From Hydractinia symbiolongicarpus (taxonomy: Eukaryota > Cnidaria > Hydrozoa > Anthoathecata > Hydractiniidae), in NCBI RefSeq assembly GCF_029227915.1, contig NC_079883.1, positions 21,144,001 to 21,204,000 on the forward strand: a DNA stretch of 60,000 nucleotides, given 5' to 3'. A program made the position numbers and the translations under genes. Below are positions 24,950 to 36,876 of the stretch, piece after piece (the first letter of the stretch is position 1; every line of letters begins with the position of its first letter). A model generated the notes under the pieces. It was given only the letters and a program-made list of their open reading frames with translations, did not search any database and was not told where the DNA came from.

Positions 24950-25387
24950 ATGGCAAGAGGGAAAAACATGATTCGCTTAATATTGGTAATGATCTGGACA
25001 GTCCAATTGACAACATCGATCTCGTTGCTCAATAAAATTAAAGATTCGATTATCCGCAAGAATCAAAACGCTACTGTCATTCTAAGAAGAAATGAAATGA
25101 GACCAGATAACTGCAAAGCATACGACTATAATCTTACTGTGAGCCATAAAAATTGTATTTCTGAGACAGTAAGAGTTAAATATTGTTATGGTCAATGTAG
25201 CACTGTCTACCTACCTAGTTCTGGAAAAAAACAAAATCCTTCAGTGTATTGTCAAAGTTGCAAACCAAAGAGTTATCATTGGCACAGCGTTTATCTAAAA
25301 TGTTATGAGAATTCAATAAAACCAATTCGAAAGAAAACAGTGCAGGCGATAGATTCATGTGAATGCTCTTTATGTCGTGGTGGCTGA
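24950..25387 (+). CDS. Secreted CTCK (DAN/gremlin-like) cystine-knot protein, paralogue 1
   Basis: 145 residues in one exon. Signal peptide about 1-25 (MIRLILVMIWTVQL), then a short stretch containing KDSIIRK (31-37) shared with both paralogues, then a C-terminal cystine-knot domain. Cys are at 55, 69, 79, 83, 101, 104, 118, 137, 139 and 142, with CYGQC as the knot's C-x-G-x-C and SCECSLC at the end. The spacing, including the YCQSCKP…VYLKC pair, resembles the DAN family of BMP antagonists (NBL1/gremlin/cerberus); a bursicon/norrin-like knot is the alternative. NLTV is a glycosylation site. Inferred role: extracellular signalling antagonist or ligand. An AG at 24929-24930 lies 19 nt before the ATG and may be a leader splice acceptor. 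Nearest relative is the copy at 47.55 kb, with long stretches of near-identical DNA in the domain. Confidence 0.87.
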   Translation: MARGKNMIRLILVMIWTVQLTTSISLLNKIKDSIIRKNQNATVILRRNEMRPDNCKAYDYNLTVSHKNCISETVRVKYCYGQCSTVYLPSSGKKQNPSVYCQSCKPKSYHWHSVYLKCYENSIKPIRKKTVQAIDSCECSLCRGG

Positions 25388-26819
25388 AATGGGGTTTTAG
25401 GATAGGAAAGAGACCAAGTCTTTTTTTGATATTTCAATAATATGTAACGTTATTTTTATGAAATTTATCATCAAAAAGACTACAAAATACTAAATTGACT
25501 GCTTTAATATCATATTGAGCAACCAAATATAACTAAAAAATGGCCATGAAAAGTTTCTTGAGTTTATTTCATATCCATAATACATTTTGTGTAACCAATT
25601 ACTTTGGCTCGAAATCAATATCTATCACATAAAAACATCATTTTTTTTTACTTCGCCAGTTAACTATATTTTTTTACATTTTGTGAAAGCATACAAGAAT
25701 ATTGCATGGAACTTGTTGAAACAAAATATTTTTAATTGTATTCGCGTTACCTTGTTAAAACTAATACAAAATTTTATAAAAAAATACACTCCTCCAATCC
25801 CATCCTTAGGGCATCTTGCATCTTTTCTGACATCGGGACGGCGATACAAACATGACTGGTCTAATATGAAACTTGATTGGCGCGAATGTGCTGCATAATT
25901 ATTGCTTAAAAAAATATTTTTAGTGAGGCGGCTATTCATTTCCTCCTTACCTAGGACAAATAACTTTTTACAAAATTTCGAAAATGTTTTTTTACAAAAT
26001 GCATGTTTTAACTTATTCGTGTCATGTTTTAGTTACCATAAAAAATATAAAAAGCCAGTAGGCTAACCAGCATAGCCAAGTATTAAATGAAAATTTTAGC
26101 CTAATTCAGGAAACTTTAAAGTTCAATAAATTTGGTAAATAAATGAAGTTAATGATTTGAAACTTTTTAGAGAGTGCTTTCAGACCAACCTGATAAAAAA
26201 ATTGCACGAGGCATAAAAAATTTATATACATTTTTATATTTTAGGAAGAGTGTAAACTTATAAATTTAAGCAAATAATGAAAAAGGTAAGAAGATTTTGG
26301 CAAAACGATTCTTGCTATGCCTATGGAAACGCTGTAAAGATATTTCAGACAAATCAAAATGAAATTATATCTTAAATCACACTTTGATTCCACACTCAAC
26401 CTGGCATATGGTTAAATCCAGGCTCCGCTAAAGAAAGTGTTAATACAGTAGACGTCCGTTAATTCGAATGCCGCTTACAAAATAAATCCAATTGGGTAGT
26501 AGTGTTAAAAATGAGAATATTGACTTGAGATTTGGTATTATATGGTTTTAGACATGTTTAATGAAATTGAGCCACACAATAGTTCTGTTATCATCATACT
26601 TTCTGGGTTCCAGAATTTAGCCCGATAAGCCGTTTTGACTAAGATACAGGTTCAAAAAATATAAAAAGCAATTCTAACCTTAGAAAGAAGCCAGATAAAA
26701 TTCCCAAAATAAGTTTTTCGAAAAAATTACTCCTCAAATTTTTTGTCTCTTAAAGTAGAAATACTTTACTGTGGGTGAAATTGTTCACTAATTCTTTTTA
26801 AATTGTTGAGGCAGTTAAT
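25388..26819. other. Gene-free stretch with repeat remnants
   Basis: Near 26446 TACAGTAGACGTCCGTTAATTCG resembles one end of a pogo/Tigger-like element, but no matching second end was found. Around 26530-26640 there is a copy of the dispersed repeat also seen at 9.8, 31.45 and 55.35 kb (AATGAAATTGAGCC … TTATCATCATA). Frames at 25587-25898 (+) and 25664-25939 (-) overlap each other and look spurious. Confidence 0.5.
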
Positions 26820-27607
26820 TGAATCGATAAATTGGAAAACGTGTAGACTTCGATTTTCAAATCTGTTCAACGCTTTCGATTACATTTTTAGATTATCAAG
26901 GCTTTAAAAAAAAACTTGTATTTTGTATATCTAATAATGTGTGCAATAAAATGTCAGCTTGTCAAGTGAAAAATAAAAAAAGCTGTATGGCGTTTTAAAA
27001 AAAGAGAAAAAGCAAAATTTATCAATGAGTGGGTGCATTTATGGGATTGGTAAGGTCTCAATTTTTTGTAAAATTTTTTTAAAAATAAGTTACAATCCCT
27101 TCACATTATGAGGGTCAGGGTTACTGCTAATAAATTATCGTGCTGTGAGACTAATTATTTCTTCAGAAAATGGGAAATATTTACAATGCTCTTACTTTTA
27201 TGGTTAGGGTTGGGGTTAATTAAACTGCGAAGAGGTGTATTATCTTTACTCTCGGATTACATTTTGTCAAAAATAATAATAACCAAGCACCTGTGGAAAT
27301 CATACAGCAAAATCCTGGTCATCATATAAAAAAATGCAGACAAACACATCATGACAGAAAACAAGAATTCTAAAGTTCAGCCAAAATAAATAAAAAATAT
27401 GAAAAAAAGTTAATACGAGGTTAAATTTCTGCCTAGCTACCGCCAGTAAAGCGCTTAGACATGACTATTTAAAAATTACGCAGCCATTTTTGCACCTTAA
27501 AGAACCAACGGATTGTTATAGTCACGTGAGCAAATCATTTACCAATTTCCAAAACAAAAACTCTAACTACAATTTTTGCAATGCAGTGCTTGCTAGCTAA
27601 CAACAAA

Positions 27608-27721
27608 TCTATATTATAATGCCCGTATACGTCTGTCCGTCCGTCCATCTGTCTGTCACGCAAAATGGTAGCTTAGCTGCGACGGGCGAACCCGTGGATT
27701 TTTCCACGAGCTAACAACAAA
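27608..27721 (+). mobile_element. Mini-Helitron with an atypical 3' end
   Basis: Starts TCTATATTATAATGCCCG after an A, has the family's CACGCAAAATGGTAGC core and the CCCGTGGATTTTTCCACG hairpin, but ends CTAACAACAAA instead of CTAACGACTAG. GCTAACAACAAAT occurs identically just before the element (27596-27608) and at its end (27710-27722). Confidence 0.8.
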
Positions 27722-27923
27722 TTTAATAAAATACACATAACTAAACCGCTTGAAATTAAGCCGAGGGTAGCGTCTAAATAACGTGATTGTATATTTATCA
27801 ATTAATCAACAATCGAGATAAATATACAGAAGAGTTTTTCCCGTTGAGTGTGGGAAGAATAAAAACAAACTTGCCGCACATATGTGTGACGTAAGACGCT
27901 GTGCTCGCTTAGCTCTGCAAGAT

Positions 27924-28005
27924 TATAAATAAAACTTTGGTTCATTCAGACAAATCTAATTCAATATTACACCAAGAAAAACTGTACATTCGAGGGTCAC
28001 GTGAC
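27924..28005 (+). promoter_or_regulatory. Conserved TATA-like box and GTCACGTGAC palindrome
   Basis: TATAAATA at 27924-27931 and the perfect palindrome GTCACGTGAC at 27996-28005 (E-box core CACGTG) are kept in the duplicate at 58498-58505 and 58570-58579, in some of the best conserved sequence of both copies. No downstream gene was recognised, so promoter activity is only an inference. Confidence 0.3.
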
Positions 28006-29047
28006 GAGGCATCCTTCAGGGCTTTGTTCGTCTTGCTGTCTCGTAGGGGCTAAGAAGAAACTTGACAGTCCTTGTGTTGTCCTAGTTTTCTCCTCGAAAC
28101 AAAAACTTGAATTGTGTACATTATGCCGACTGCTGCTTATTTTACCGCCAAAAAAACTTTAAGTTGTATGCTGGAAGAGGATGTTGCTATATTTAGAACG
28201 TAGCAAAAAAATTAGCAAATGAATTATTAGCATAATAACAGACCGTCTACATAGCTCCAAATTGGATATAACTTCAGGTTGGTCGTTCACTTGCGCAATA
28301 CTATTCAAAAAGTGGGAGAGAATAGTGAGTAATATTTATTACTTGAACCGTTTCGCATGCCAATTTAAAAATGCCAGTCAGCTTAAACTGATAACTGCTC
28401 TTAATTTTTAGAAACAAAGACAGGAAATAACAGTTTTTGTCCTATTTCTTTAAATGGAAGATAGACGCCTTGTCTAATATATTTTTTTCGACTATTGCAC
28501 TATCGGGTTATCAAGCAATTAAACGCGCTAATTCCAGATTACAGTTACCATGCCATAAATTAATGGCTAACTATGTCACCAGTGCGTGCTTAAGAGCACA
28601 AAAATTAGATTGTTCTTGAGCAGTTTAAGTTCCATGTTAAGGTAGCGTTATGGTGAATTACACCTCTTCCGTATAATTTGTTTTTCCTTCTAAATAAACA
28701 TTATTAAATTATATATGCATATACTTGTTAACAAACGTTTGTTTTACAATATGACGGGAAAAAAATAAAATGTTGTAACAGATTAAAAATATACTCAAAA
28801 GTCTTAAAAAGAAGGTGTGCTCAACTGTAAAAGGACTAGTCTCAAAGGTATACAAGTTCTCAGAAAAAAAAATATGTCCACATGTTCAGCAAGGTTTGAG
28901 TTTAAATCGAGTGTCTCATTTTTTTCTCAACTTTAATCGTTTTGAAAATACATCATGAAAATAACACTCAATATTTTTTCTCCTTCTTTCAATCACTTTT
29001 GCATCCAAATCGGCTGACCAAAAATTAAAACTGTGACGAAATGCTAT

Positions 29048-29157
29048 CTATATTATAATACCCGTATACGTCTGTCTGTCTGTCTGTCACGCAAAATGGT
29101 AGCTTAGCTGCGCAATAGCGAGAAGCACGCAATGCGGTATAATAAGGGCTAACGACT
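29048..29157 (+). mobile_element. Mini-Helitron, internally deleted
   Basis: Starts near TCTATATTATAATACCCG, contains CACGCAAAATGGTAGC and GCACGCAATGCGGTATAA, then jumps to GGGCTAACGACTAG followed by T. The 3' hairpin is lost through an internal deletion, although the terminal CTAG is kept. Confidence 0.8.
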
Positions 29158-29586
29158 AGTATTATATATTTTCCCTATTTTCAGTGCTTTTTGTCTTGCT
29201 CATCTCAATCCTGATCCATAAATATTGCGTAAACCGAAAGTTCATTCATTCCCAATGAGATCTCAGATTTTTTTTTAGTAAATGTGAGTCATAACTCACT
29301 TTATGCACAAAAATTTTTGATCGCCAGAATATATACATATGAGGTGAAATGTTTTGTAACACTGAATCCTTAAATTTTCAGGAATAATTTTGGAAAAATA
29401 ATTAATTCGTTGGAAAGAGCAGTTTGAAAAGTAAAACCTTCTGAAAAAATTTAATATTTTTCATACCGCTGCCTTAAAAGCATTAAAAACACTGGTCACA
29501 ACCAAATATTCCTATATATTTCAGTATACTTTAATGTCTTTTTATTGCAATTCAACTGGTAATTAGGTATGTGTTTCCATAGTATA

Positions 29587-29655
29587 AGCAACTAGCTGTT
29601 AGCCCGTCGAAAAATCCACGTGAATTTGCCCGTCGCTACTCGCAGCTACTATTTT
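29587..29655 (-). mobile_element. Mini-Helitron 3'-end fragment
   Basis: ACTAGCTGTTAGCCCGTCG, AAAAATCCACGTG and GCCCGTCGC match the reversed 3' end of the family with mutations in the hairpin; the rest of the element is missing. Confidence 0.65.
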
Positions 29656-30853
29656 GGTTTATATCAAGATAAAACCATTATGATATATCTTTTTATTTGC
29701 ATGTATATTTCTTAAAGTAGTCTAAATACATTAGCAATGTTGTGTGATGAATGATGGGCAACATGATTTTTAAAGGAGTAAACATGATTGGAAATTTGGT
29801 TAATTGACATGTCGAATAACTGAATGTTAGTTCTCGCGACGTCGACGTCGACGTCAAAACATCGTGGTATATTTGACGTTGCATCAACGCATAATATTTT
29901 GTAAGTTGACCTAACGTACTGAGAACGTTGCTAAAACAACATAGATAATGCGTCTAATTTCGGTCTGCAACTTCAAGACCGAATTGAAAACTGTTACCAT
30001 TATTACCTTATTCTTTATACTTCAAAAAAAAAGATTGGACACGAAAATTGCTTAAATAGTTACGACCTCCTATATGCAAAGTAACATTGATAAGGATCTT
30101 AGTAATTCAAGTGTTTATTGTAGGTAATAATAAATAAAGATTGTATTTGCATTGCTCATCAGGCTATTAATAAGATTAAGGCTAGTAAGTTATTCCGGTT
30201 ACAATATGGGCACGCTGTTGTCCTTTCGTACATATATTTCGGACAGCAACCACCCAAAAGTACAGATAGATTCTAGGTCCTCACAGTTTATTAGATAGAA
30301 GTATATAAGTACTGGACTGATATAACATCCTTTAGTAGATGATAGACGATTTAGAAATTTAGGAACCCCTAAAAGAAACACCCAAGTTTGAAAAGTTACA
30401 ATCTTACAATTCTTGATGGAGGATTTTTTTTAAAAAAATGCTTGTTTGTTAGCTCTATTTGCAGAGTTGTTTCCATTTACATAGCTAAAGAAAGTAGAAC
30501 CAATGAGTTCATATATTCACTAAACCTTATTTATGTGGATAAGGGGGGCGTTACTGTAAGCGTGCCTAACATAACCTTCATGCTTTATTTCATAAGGAAC
30601 ATAACCATTTTAGTTGAGCCTGGAGTTTCTTAAATTTTTGATAACTTAAGCATGTTATTTGACCCAGAAAAATACTTTTATTTTAAGAGTATCCTGCCAC
30701 AGAATTTGATTAAAAAAATCATAGCAAAAATTCATGATATTTTTATTGCGCATTCCAAATATTAACACATGGGAAAGTGTGTTACACAACCCAAATGTGG
30801 CACACATCTATTTTAAACCCTATCTGGCTTGTATTTTTGTCAAAATTGATATA

Positions 30854-31416
30854 CAGTGGAATCCCTCTAAACCGGATAACATCAGTGCACAAAAGATTTG
30901 TCCACTTTATAGAAATATCTGCTTTATAGAGATTTCGCCAAAATTTAGTTTGGGACAGAATTTTAGCCCAAAAATTTTTTTTATGCTATTCTACCATCGG
31001 ACGCAAAGTAACTGGAAAACGCATAATTGGTGGAGCAGGTTATGGTCTTGAGATTCTTGCCCAGTGCATATTTGTTGATGTTGCCAAAGAAGCATTTGAA
31101 TGGGCAGAAAAGAACATTAAAAAAGACAAAAATAAAAAAGAATAGATAAATGTGTAAAATAGAAAAAAATGATAAATAATTTTTTTCTTCATTTTATGTT
31201 TACGGTCTCCGCTTTATATTGAGCGTTTACAGTGAAAAATTTCATTTTGGGTAAAAACATTTTTGTCCGCCTTATTGAATGTCCGCGTTATGATTTTCCG
31301 CTTTATAGAAATTTTTCTATAAGAGTTCAAACTAAAATCCATTCGTTCCAAGTACTACTGTCCGTCTTATAGAGATGTCCGCTTTATACACTGTCCGTTT
31401 TAAGGGGATTCCACTT
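30854..31416. mobile_element. pogo/Tigger-like non-autonomous element
   Basis: Begins CAGTGGAATCCCTCTAAACC after TA and ends GGGGATTCCACTT before TA; both ends contain GTCC.CTTTATAGA-type words, so the terminal inverted repeats extend inward with divergence. A TA target and CAGT-GGAATCC ends are typical of pogo/Tigger elements. It sits inside a copy of the dispersed repeat found at 9.8 kb (GTCAAAATTGATATA on its left, continuing on its right). No transposase; about 31002-31145 is an open stretch of 47 codons reading RIIGGAGYGLEILAQ…, of unknown origin. Confidence 0.75.
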
Positions 31417-31418
31417 TA

Positions 31419-32986
31419 CTTTCAAAAATTGTTTATGGGCGTCTCCAGAATTAAAATCAGGAACTCAGAAACTATGATAATAACAGAAGATCTTTTTGGC
31501 TCAATTTCATCAAACCGGTATATCAACTTCATATAATCGGAATGGCGCGTCCGCAAATTATTGATTCTCAGTCGCAGCACTTTCCCTTGAAAAATTCATT
31601 ACTTTTTTAAACTAAGGCCTTCATTATCCCTATGACATTGGAAAAAGAGCTGTACTCAAAAAAAATTGACGACTGTCGTTATTCCATGAAATTGTGTGAC
31701 GTCATTATACACGCCATACAAAAAACCTGCAAACTTTCCACGTAAAAACCAAAATACTAAATTGATACGGCATTTTTCTACAAGGCAATCGTCGTCTTAA
31801 TCTGACGAGAAAAAATTTGGACGAAAAAAACAACAGGAACTGACGCAGAAACAAGAACGGTTATTTTTAAGCAAATGACGCGTTTTATCACGTCATTATG
31901 CATTTGTCGTACGGCACTGTCATAATTTCCGTGCGGCATCTGTACATTTTGCCGCATAAATATGGTGGCCAAAAATCACGGGAAATGTGGTACTTGACTT
32001 AACAGAGGCATTTTCTTGATTTGGAGCTGGAAGGATTTTTAAAAAGTGACGGCAAAATTTTGATTTTGCAAAAAAAAATTCTGTTCTGGAACCGGATAGA
32101 ATTTTAGGAAAGCCATGACAAAAATGATTTAACATGGATTTATAAAGGCTTTTTTAATAAGTGTACATCAGGAAGTTCATTTGTCGAATTACAACCAAAA
32201 ATACAAACTGTTTCATGCTCAATTTGAAGCCACTGAATTGTTGCCTATTTGAGAAGAAAATGCTGGCATGGTGATGCAAGGGAAAAATATATTTCTAAAT
32301 TTTTAAGTTTGGAAATTACCACCTGCAGGTAGCAAAAACAAACACTCTCTCCGCCACTGTAGAGAATGCTACATCACTTATCAAGGCACACAACAACTAT
32401 TCCTGAATTCAAATTCAAAGTGTGAAATTTTTGGGGACATTACAAAAGAGCAACCATAAAATGAAAATTCAGATAGGATCTGCTGCATTAGTTTTGAAAA
32501 ATATAAATACAAAGGTATTGTCTGATCTACCTAATAGCAATATAACTTAAAAAAATAATCCTGATGCACAAAAAAACATCTTACGAAAACTCCATCAAAA
32601 GATAAAAAATCTATTGAAAGCAGTCAACAATTTGACAGCAGGGATATGGAATCACATGCTTACTATGAACAATATCGAAAAAGCCTGTACTTAAAAACAA
32701 ATCAAGATATGGTTAATTTTCTTTTTCAAGAGATAAAATCCAATTTATGCAAGATTTTCTATTAACTTTAAGGAAAGGTATTTTGGCAGAAAAATGTTTT
32801 AACGCACTAGTTTTGACAAGCTTTCTTTAAATTACATTCCGGCCAAAATTATTAAATTTCAAATAAAATTCCTGCAAACTTTTTAAATGGGTAGGGTTAT
32901 TCCTTAAAAATCAACGCATGCGCTGTAGTGTGACAAACCTCGAAGTAATCCTCGGATGTTGTTGACATGTGTATATACGAAAGGAG
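31419..32986. other. Stretch between Tigger-like element and Polinton remnant
   Basis: 31419-31545 is the right half of the dispersed repeat. 32300-32800 looks like decayed coding sequence in the + direction (several short Lys/Asn/Leu-rich open pieces with stops), but I cannot assign it. I could not find a Polinton terminal inverted repeat here. Confidence 0.35.
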
Positions 32987-35900
32987 ATGAGTTGGTTCAG
33001 GAATGCAATTAGCAAACTATATAGCACTGTGTCTGCACCAGTGGCAGCAACTCGCAACGCCCTTGCTTATCGACTACAGAGTGTGCAGAATACCGTTGCA
33101 TTCTATTACAACAAGGCAAAGGAACAAATTTCGGGAGGTACAACGCTTCACGACGAGATTGAACAAACGAATTGAGGCAAGGGAGGGCTACGTGGGGGAT
33201 ATTCAAGGCCCGAGGACGATATCCAGATGTTGAAGGATGGAAATAGGATCAAAACATGGCGTTTCAACAAACATCTAAACCAACCTCTAAAGGACGCGAT
33301 TATCCAAAAAATTACGCAACCATGGACATGTGCGTTAAAGTTGTGTACAGCTTTGGCTGTCATATTTACAAGGGTGTGGGCGATTTGTCTGATTACCACA
33401 AAACTAAAATCTCTGGGTCATTGTCAAGTATAGCAGAAATCGAAGCGTTCGTAGAAGAATGCGAAATGAAGCGCCTCGATCTGGAGGATCACGAGTTTTT
33501 GACCAAGGCTTATTTACCACCTGTTAGGACCACCGAGACCCCGGGAGCGTATGAAGGCAAAATTATCTTCGATCACGTACAGATTAAGGTGATAACCACA
33601 CGTGAACCCCTCTTTGGAGGCGGATCTCTCCCGGGCTGGCTGCGATAAAAGGGGTGCATCTACGCCATGGAAGGTGAAAAAGAACGAACAGACAACCTTT
33701 GTCTCTGGAGGTGCTTAGGTGTGATGGAGAGGGCCAACATAGCACGGTGAACCTCATATTAGCTCGTAAGTACTACGGGGACCCTAAGCGTAAGCGTAAG
33801 GACGTCAGGACTACGAGACTGGTGGATCTGGAAGGCGCTGCCACACAATTCAACATCAACGTCAGAGTCGTTGAACCCAGGAAAAACTCTGAGAAAGCAC
33901 CATGGCGACTCGTCTATGGTCAAAGGCAGTACAAAAGGGTTTGGACACTATCAATCCTGGTAGGCTGGACGGGCAATGTTTTTACATCAAAGATTTAAAT
34001 GTGCTGACCCAACACTAGCAATGCGAGGTATGCGGCCAAGTTTTTAACGAGGTTTGGAATCTCACGCGGCGTAAAAGAAACGAATGCGAGGTCAAACGTA
34101 TGCCGAGCAGGGCTGAGAAGGTCTTCTGCGATGAGGGGTATAGCTATGATGCATCAAAATGGATAGAATACATGTCAAAGCAAACCGGAAGACATATCCA
34201 TCATGCACTCTGTGGACATGGTGGTGAGCGTGTTATCTGTGATGGTAAAAAGAAGTGGAAAGTGGATGGCTATGGGCCTGTCACAAAAACCGTTTACGAG
34301 TACAACGGTTGTGAGTGGCACGGATGTCCCTGTCTGTCCAGGAGAACCGAGGCGAACAAGGTTTATTACGCTGCAACCCTGTCCAAGGAAATGATAATAC
34401 GGGAAAAGGGCTGTAACCTCGTCACGGCTTGGAAACGTGAAAAGCCACCCAAAATCAGGAGGTACTTTCAGAAGGAGTTCAGGCCATATCCTCACTACCT
34501 GGTATTTGATTTCGAAGCTCTCCTATCAACTTTATATTACCAGCAAACATCCAATCTGACATACCTTTCGAGACATGTTCCGGTAAGTGTTGGTATTGCC
34601 GATAGTTTGAATAGCCACCCGACGTTCATTGAGCACGAAAATTCAAAGATCCTGGTCAAGCAGTTTGTGGAGGAGCTGGAAAAGAGGCATGCCCTCATTG
34701 TGAAAGAGGTCGAGAGAATGTACCCGAAGCCCGACGACTTTGACATGCTCTCCAAAAAGAACCGGGAGTTGTGGGATGAGTGGGTATGTCAAGTAGCTGT
34801 AATAATTCCATCGAGTACGACATCAACCTGATCAAGCGGTACTTTGTTGAAGATATCGCGCAGGGCGAAAAGATCAAGGTGGCAAAAAAGCATAATGACT
34901 ACATGTTCCTCACTATCTCGAATTTTAAATTTCTAGATACTAAATATTTCCTTGCCCCCGGCCTAAGCTATGACGGTTGGTGCAAGTCGTTTGAATGTAA
35001 GCTCGAAAAGCTCATGTTTCCATATGAATGGTTGACGAGCCACAAGAAGCTGAAAATGTTGGGCCTGTGGCTCACGAGGACATTTATAGCCGTCTAAGTG
35101 GGAGAAACATGCTATCCGGCAAAGAGTACAAGACATTCCACTCCGAGTTTTACGGGCGAAGCTATGTCACCATTATGGACTGGTTGTGTTAGTACAACTT
35201 AGCCGATGTGGAACCGTTCATTGAAGCCGTGAACATGACGAGGTTGCAGTATTACGATGATGAAATCGATATTTTGTAGGACGTGGTTAGTATTCCAGGC
35301 GTGTCAATGCGCTACGTATACATGTCTCTACGGCTGAATCCAAAGCTAGGGCTATACGACTTTTGCTATAGCAAGATTTGTAAGGCCTGCAAGGAGGTAC
35401 GGAAAACACGGAAAAATGTACGAGGAATGAGGCCTACGACCTTTTGTGGACGGGGATGGTGTGTGGTCCCGCGATCGTATTCTGTAGATAACACGAACGA
35501 GCCGTGACGGGTATCAGATCTCACGTGCACGGCAAATCCCACAAGAACAGGACTATTCTAGGGTATGATGCCAACATGCTTTACCCTAGTACCCTTATAC
35601 AGGACTTTCCTTGTGGGAAGGAACAGTTGATCAAGGTGGCCACACCGACATCGGCACATAACTTAGAGCTACTGGCGCGGGGTGTGATGGATGGATCGTT
35701 GTTTGGGTTTGCACATGTTCATACTGAGGTACCCGAGCATCTGCGCGATAGGTTTAGTAAAATGGCTTCCCTGTTTGTCGTCAAGGAGATACCTGATGAT
35801 CAAATCGCCGAGCACATGCACGAATACTTAAAAACTACAGGCCGCAAGCGTTTGCTTTTGGGTTTGATGAGAGCTGAAAAAATCCTACTGTATACCCCTG

Positions 35901-36751
35901 TGCTAAAATGGTATCTTAACCATGGGCTAAAGGTTACTGCCTTTCACCAGTTCCTCAAGTACGCCCGGGGTAGGCCCTTTGCCTGGTTCCCGGAGGAGAT
36001 TGCCGATGCACGACGACAGGCTGATAAAGACCCCGACAAACGTATTGCGGGGGATACGGCAAAGTTGAAAGGCAACTCGTTCTACGGCAAGATGATTAAA
36101 GATTTGGCAAGGCATGCAAATACTACATTTACAAGGGATGAAAAGGAGGTTGATGCAGCCCTGCGGAGCCCGTGCCTGGAGGACCTTGAAGAGATTGGGA
36201 ATGCAAATGAGGTAAGAAGGGGCAAGCACAAATGTACTATCGATAAAGCCTACCAGTGCGGTATCGCAGTATATCAACTTGCGAAGTTGCGCATGCTCGA
36301 ATTTTACTACAATTTTCTGGACAAGTACGTGGATCGTCGAGACTTTGACTATATTTACATGGACACCGACAGTGCGTATTTTGCCATCTCCGGAGAAGAG
36401 TTGAGGGATGTCGTTCGTCCCGAACTGCTTGACGAGTACGATAAAGACGTAAAAAACTGGCTCGTCACCGATAAGTACTCGAGCCGAACAGGAGAGTTAT
36501 TTAAACCGGAATTGATTGGGTTTCGGGTTATTGCCCTGACAGCCAAGTGCTACTTTGTTGAAGGTAAGGAGGGTACTAAATTCTCATGTAAGGGCATGTC
36601 AAAAAGACAAAATGCTGTGACCTGGTGTAGATACCTGAGTGCGCTGAAGGGTGGTTTGGATATGGCCAAAAACGTAGGCTTTCGGGTGCATGAGCAAGGT
36701 ATGATCACATACAAACAAAACAAACTCAGGCTCTTTGATCTTTTACGATAA
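32987..36751 (+). pseudogene. Polinton protein-primed DNA polymerase B, multiply frameshifted
   Basis: Replicative family-B polymerase of the protein-primed type. Pieces run in order: N-terminus MSWFRNAISKLYS (32987-33175), 33256-33648, 33699-33998 (contains a LARKYYGD segment), a C2H2-like CEVCGQVF finger near 34022, then 34100-34831 with the 3'-5' exonuclease FDFEA at about 34505, 34780-35097 with YDINLIK, 35283-35507, and 35504-36751 with motif A DANMLYPS (about 35560), motif B KLKGNSFYGK (about 36064) and motif C MDTDSAYF (36359-36382). At least six frame changes plus in-frame stops near 35190 and 35277 separate them, so no functional enzyme is possible. The catalytic core 35504-36751 is the longest intact piece, 415 codons. 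Total span fits a protein of about 1,200 residues, usual for Polintons. Confidence 0.93.
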
Positions 36752-36876
36752 AAGAGTTGTACATGACGATGGTGTACATACCTCTCCGCTTGTGTTGTAA
36801 ATATTTTTGAATAGTGAGGTTTTTTTAAAGCTGTCCAAAGTTTTGTAAAGGCAGTACCTTTACAAAACGAAACAAT

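Larger units (their letters stand above)
26820..28010 (+). repeat. Duplicated non-coding segment, copy A
   Basis: Aligns in the same orientation with 57415-58585: shared blocks include GTGTGCAATAAAAT, CATATAGCAAAATC-type words, GGCTTAGCTCTGCAA, a TATA-like box and a GTCACGTGAC palindrome near the right end. Similarity fades right after the palindrome. Copy A carries a Helitron at 27608-27721 that copy B lacks. Its nature is unknown: a duplicated promoter region or an unrecognised element. Confidence 0.75.
28011..30853. other. Gene-free stretch with Helitron remnants
   Basis: Besides the Helitron pieces annotated separately at 29048 and 29587, nothing recognisable. The short frames at 28437-28619, 29693-29887 and 30199-30381 are unsupported. 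At about 29840 there is a GTCGACGTCGACGTC microrepeat. Confidence 0.5.

Noticed and set aside
25587-25939. 103- and 91-codon frames on opposite strands
   Set aside because: They mirror each other, have no domain and lie in the 3' flank of the CTCK gene.
26446-26470. Second Tigger-like element start (TACAGTAGACGTCCG)
   Set aside because: Only one end could be found, so no element is annotated.
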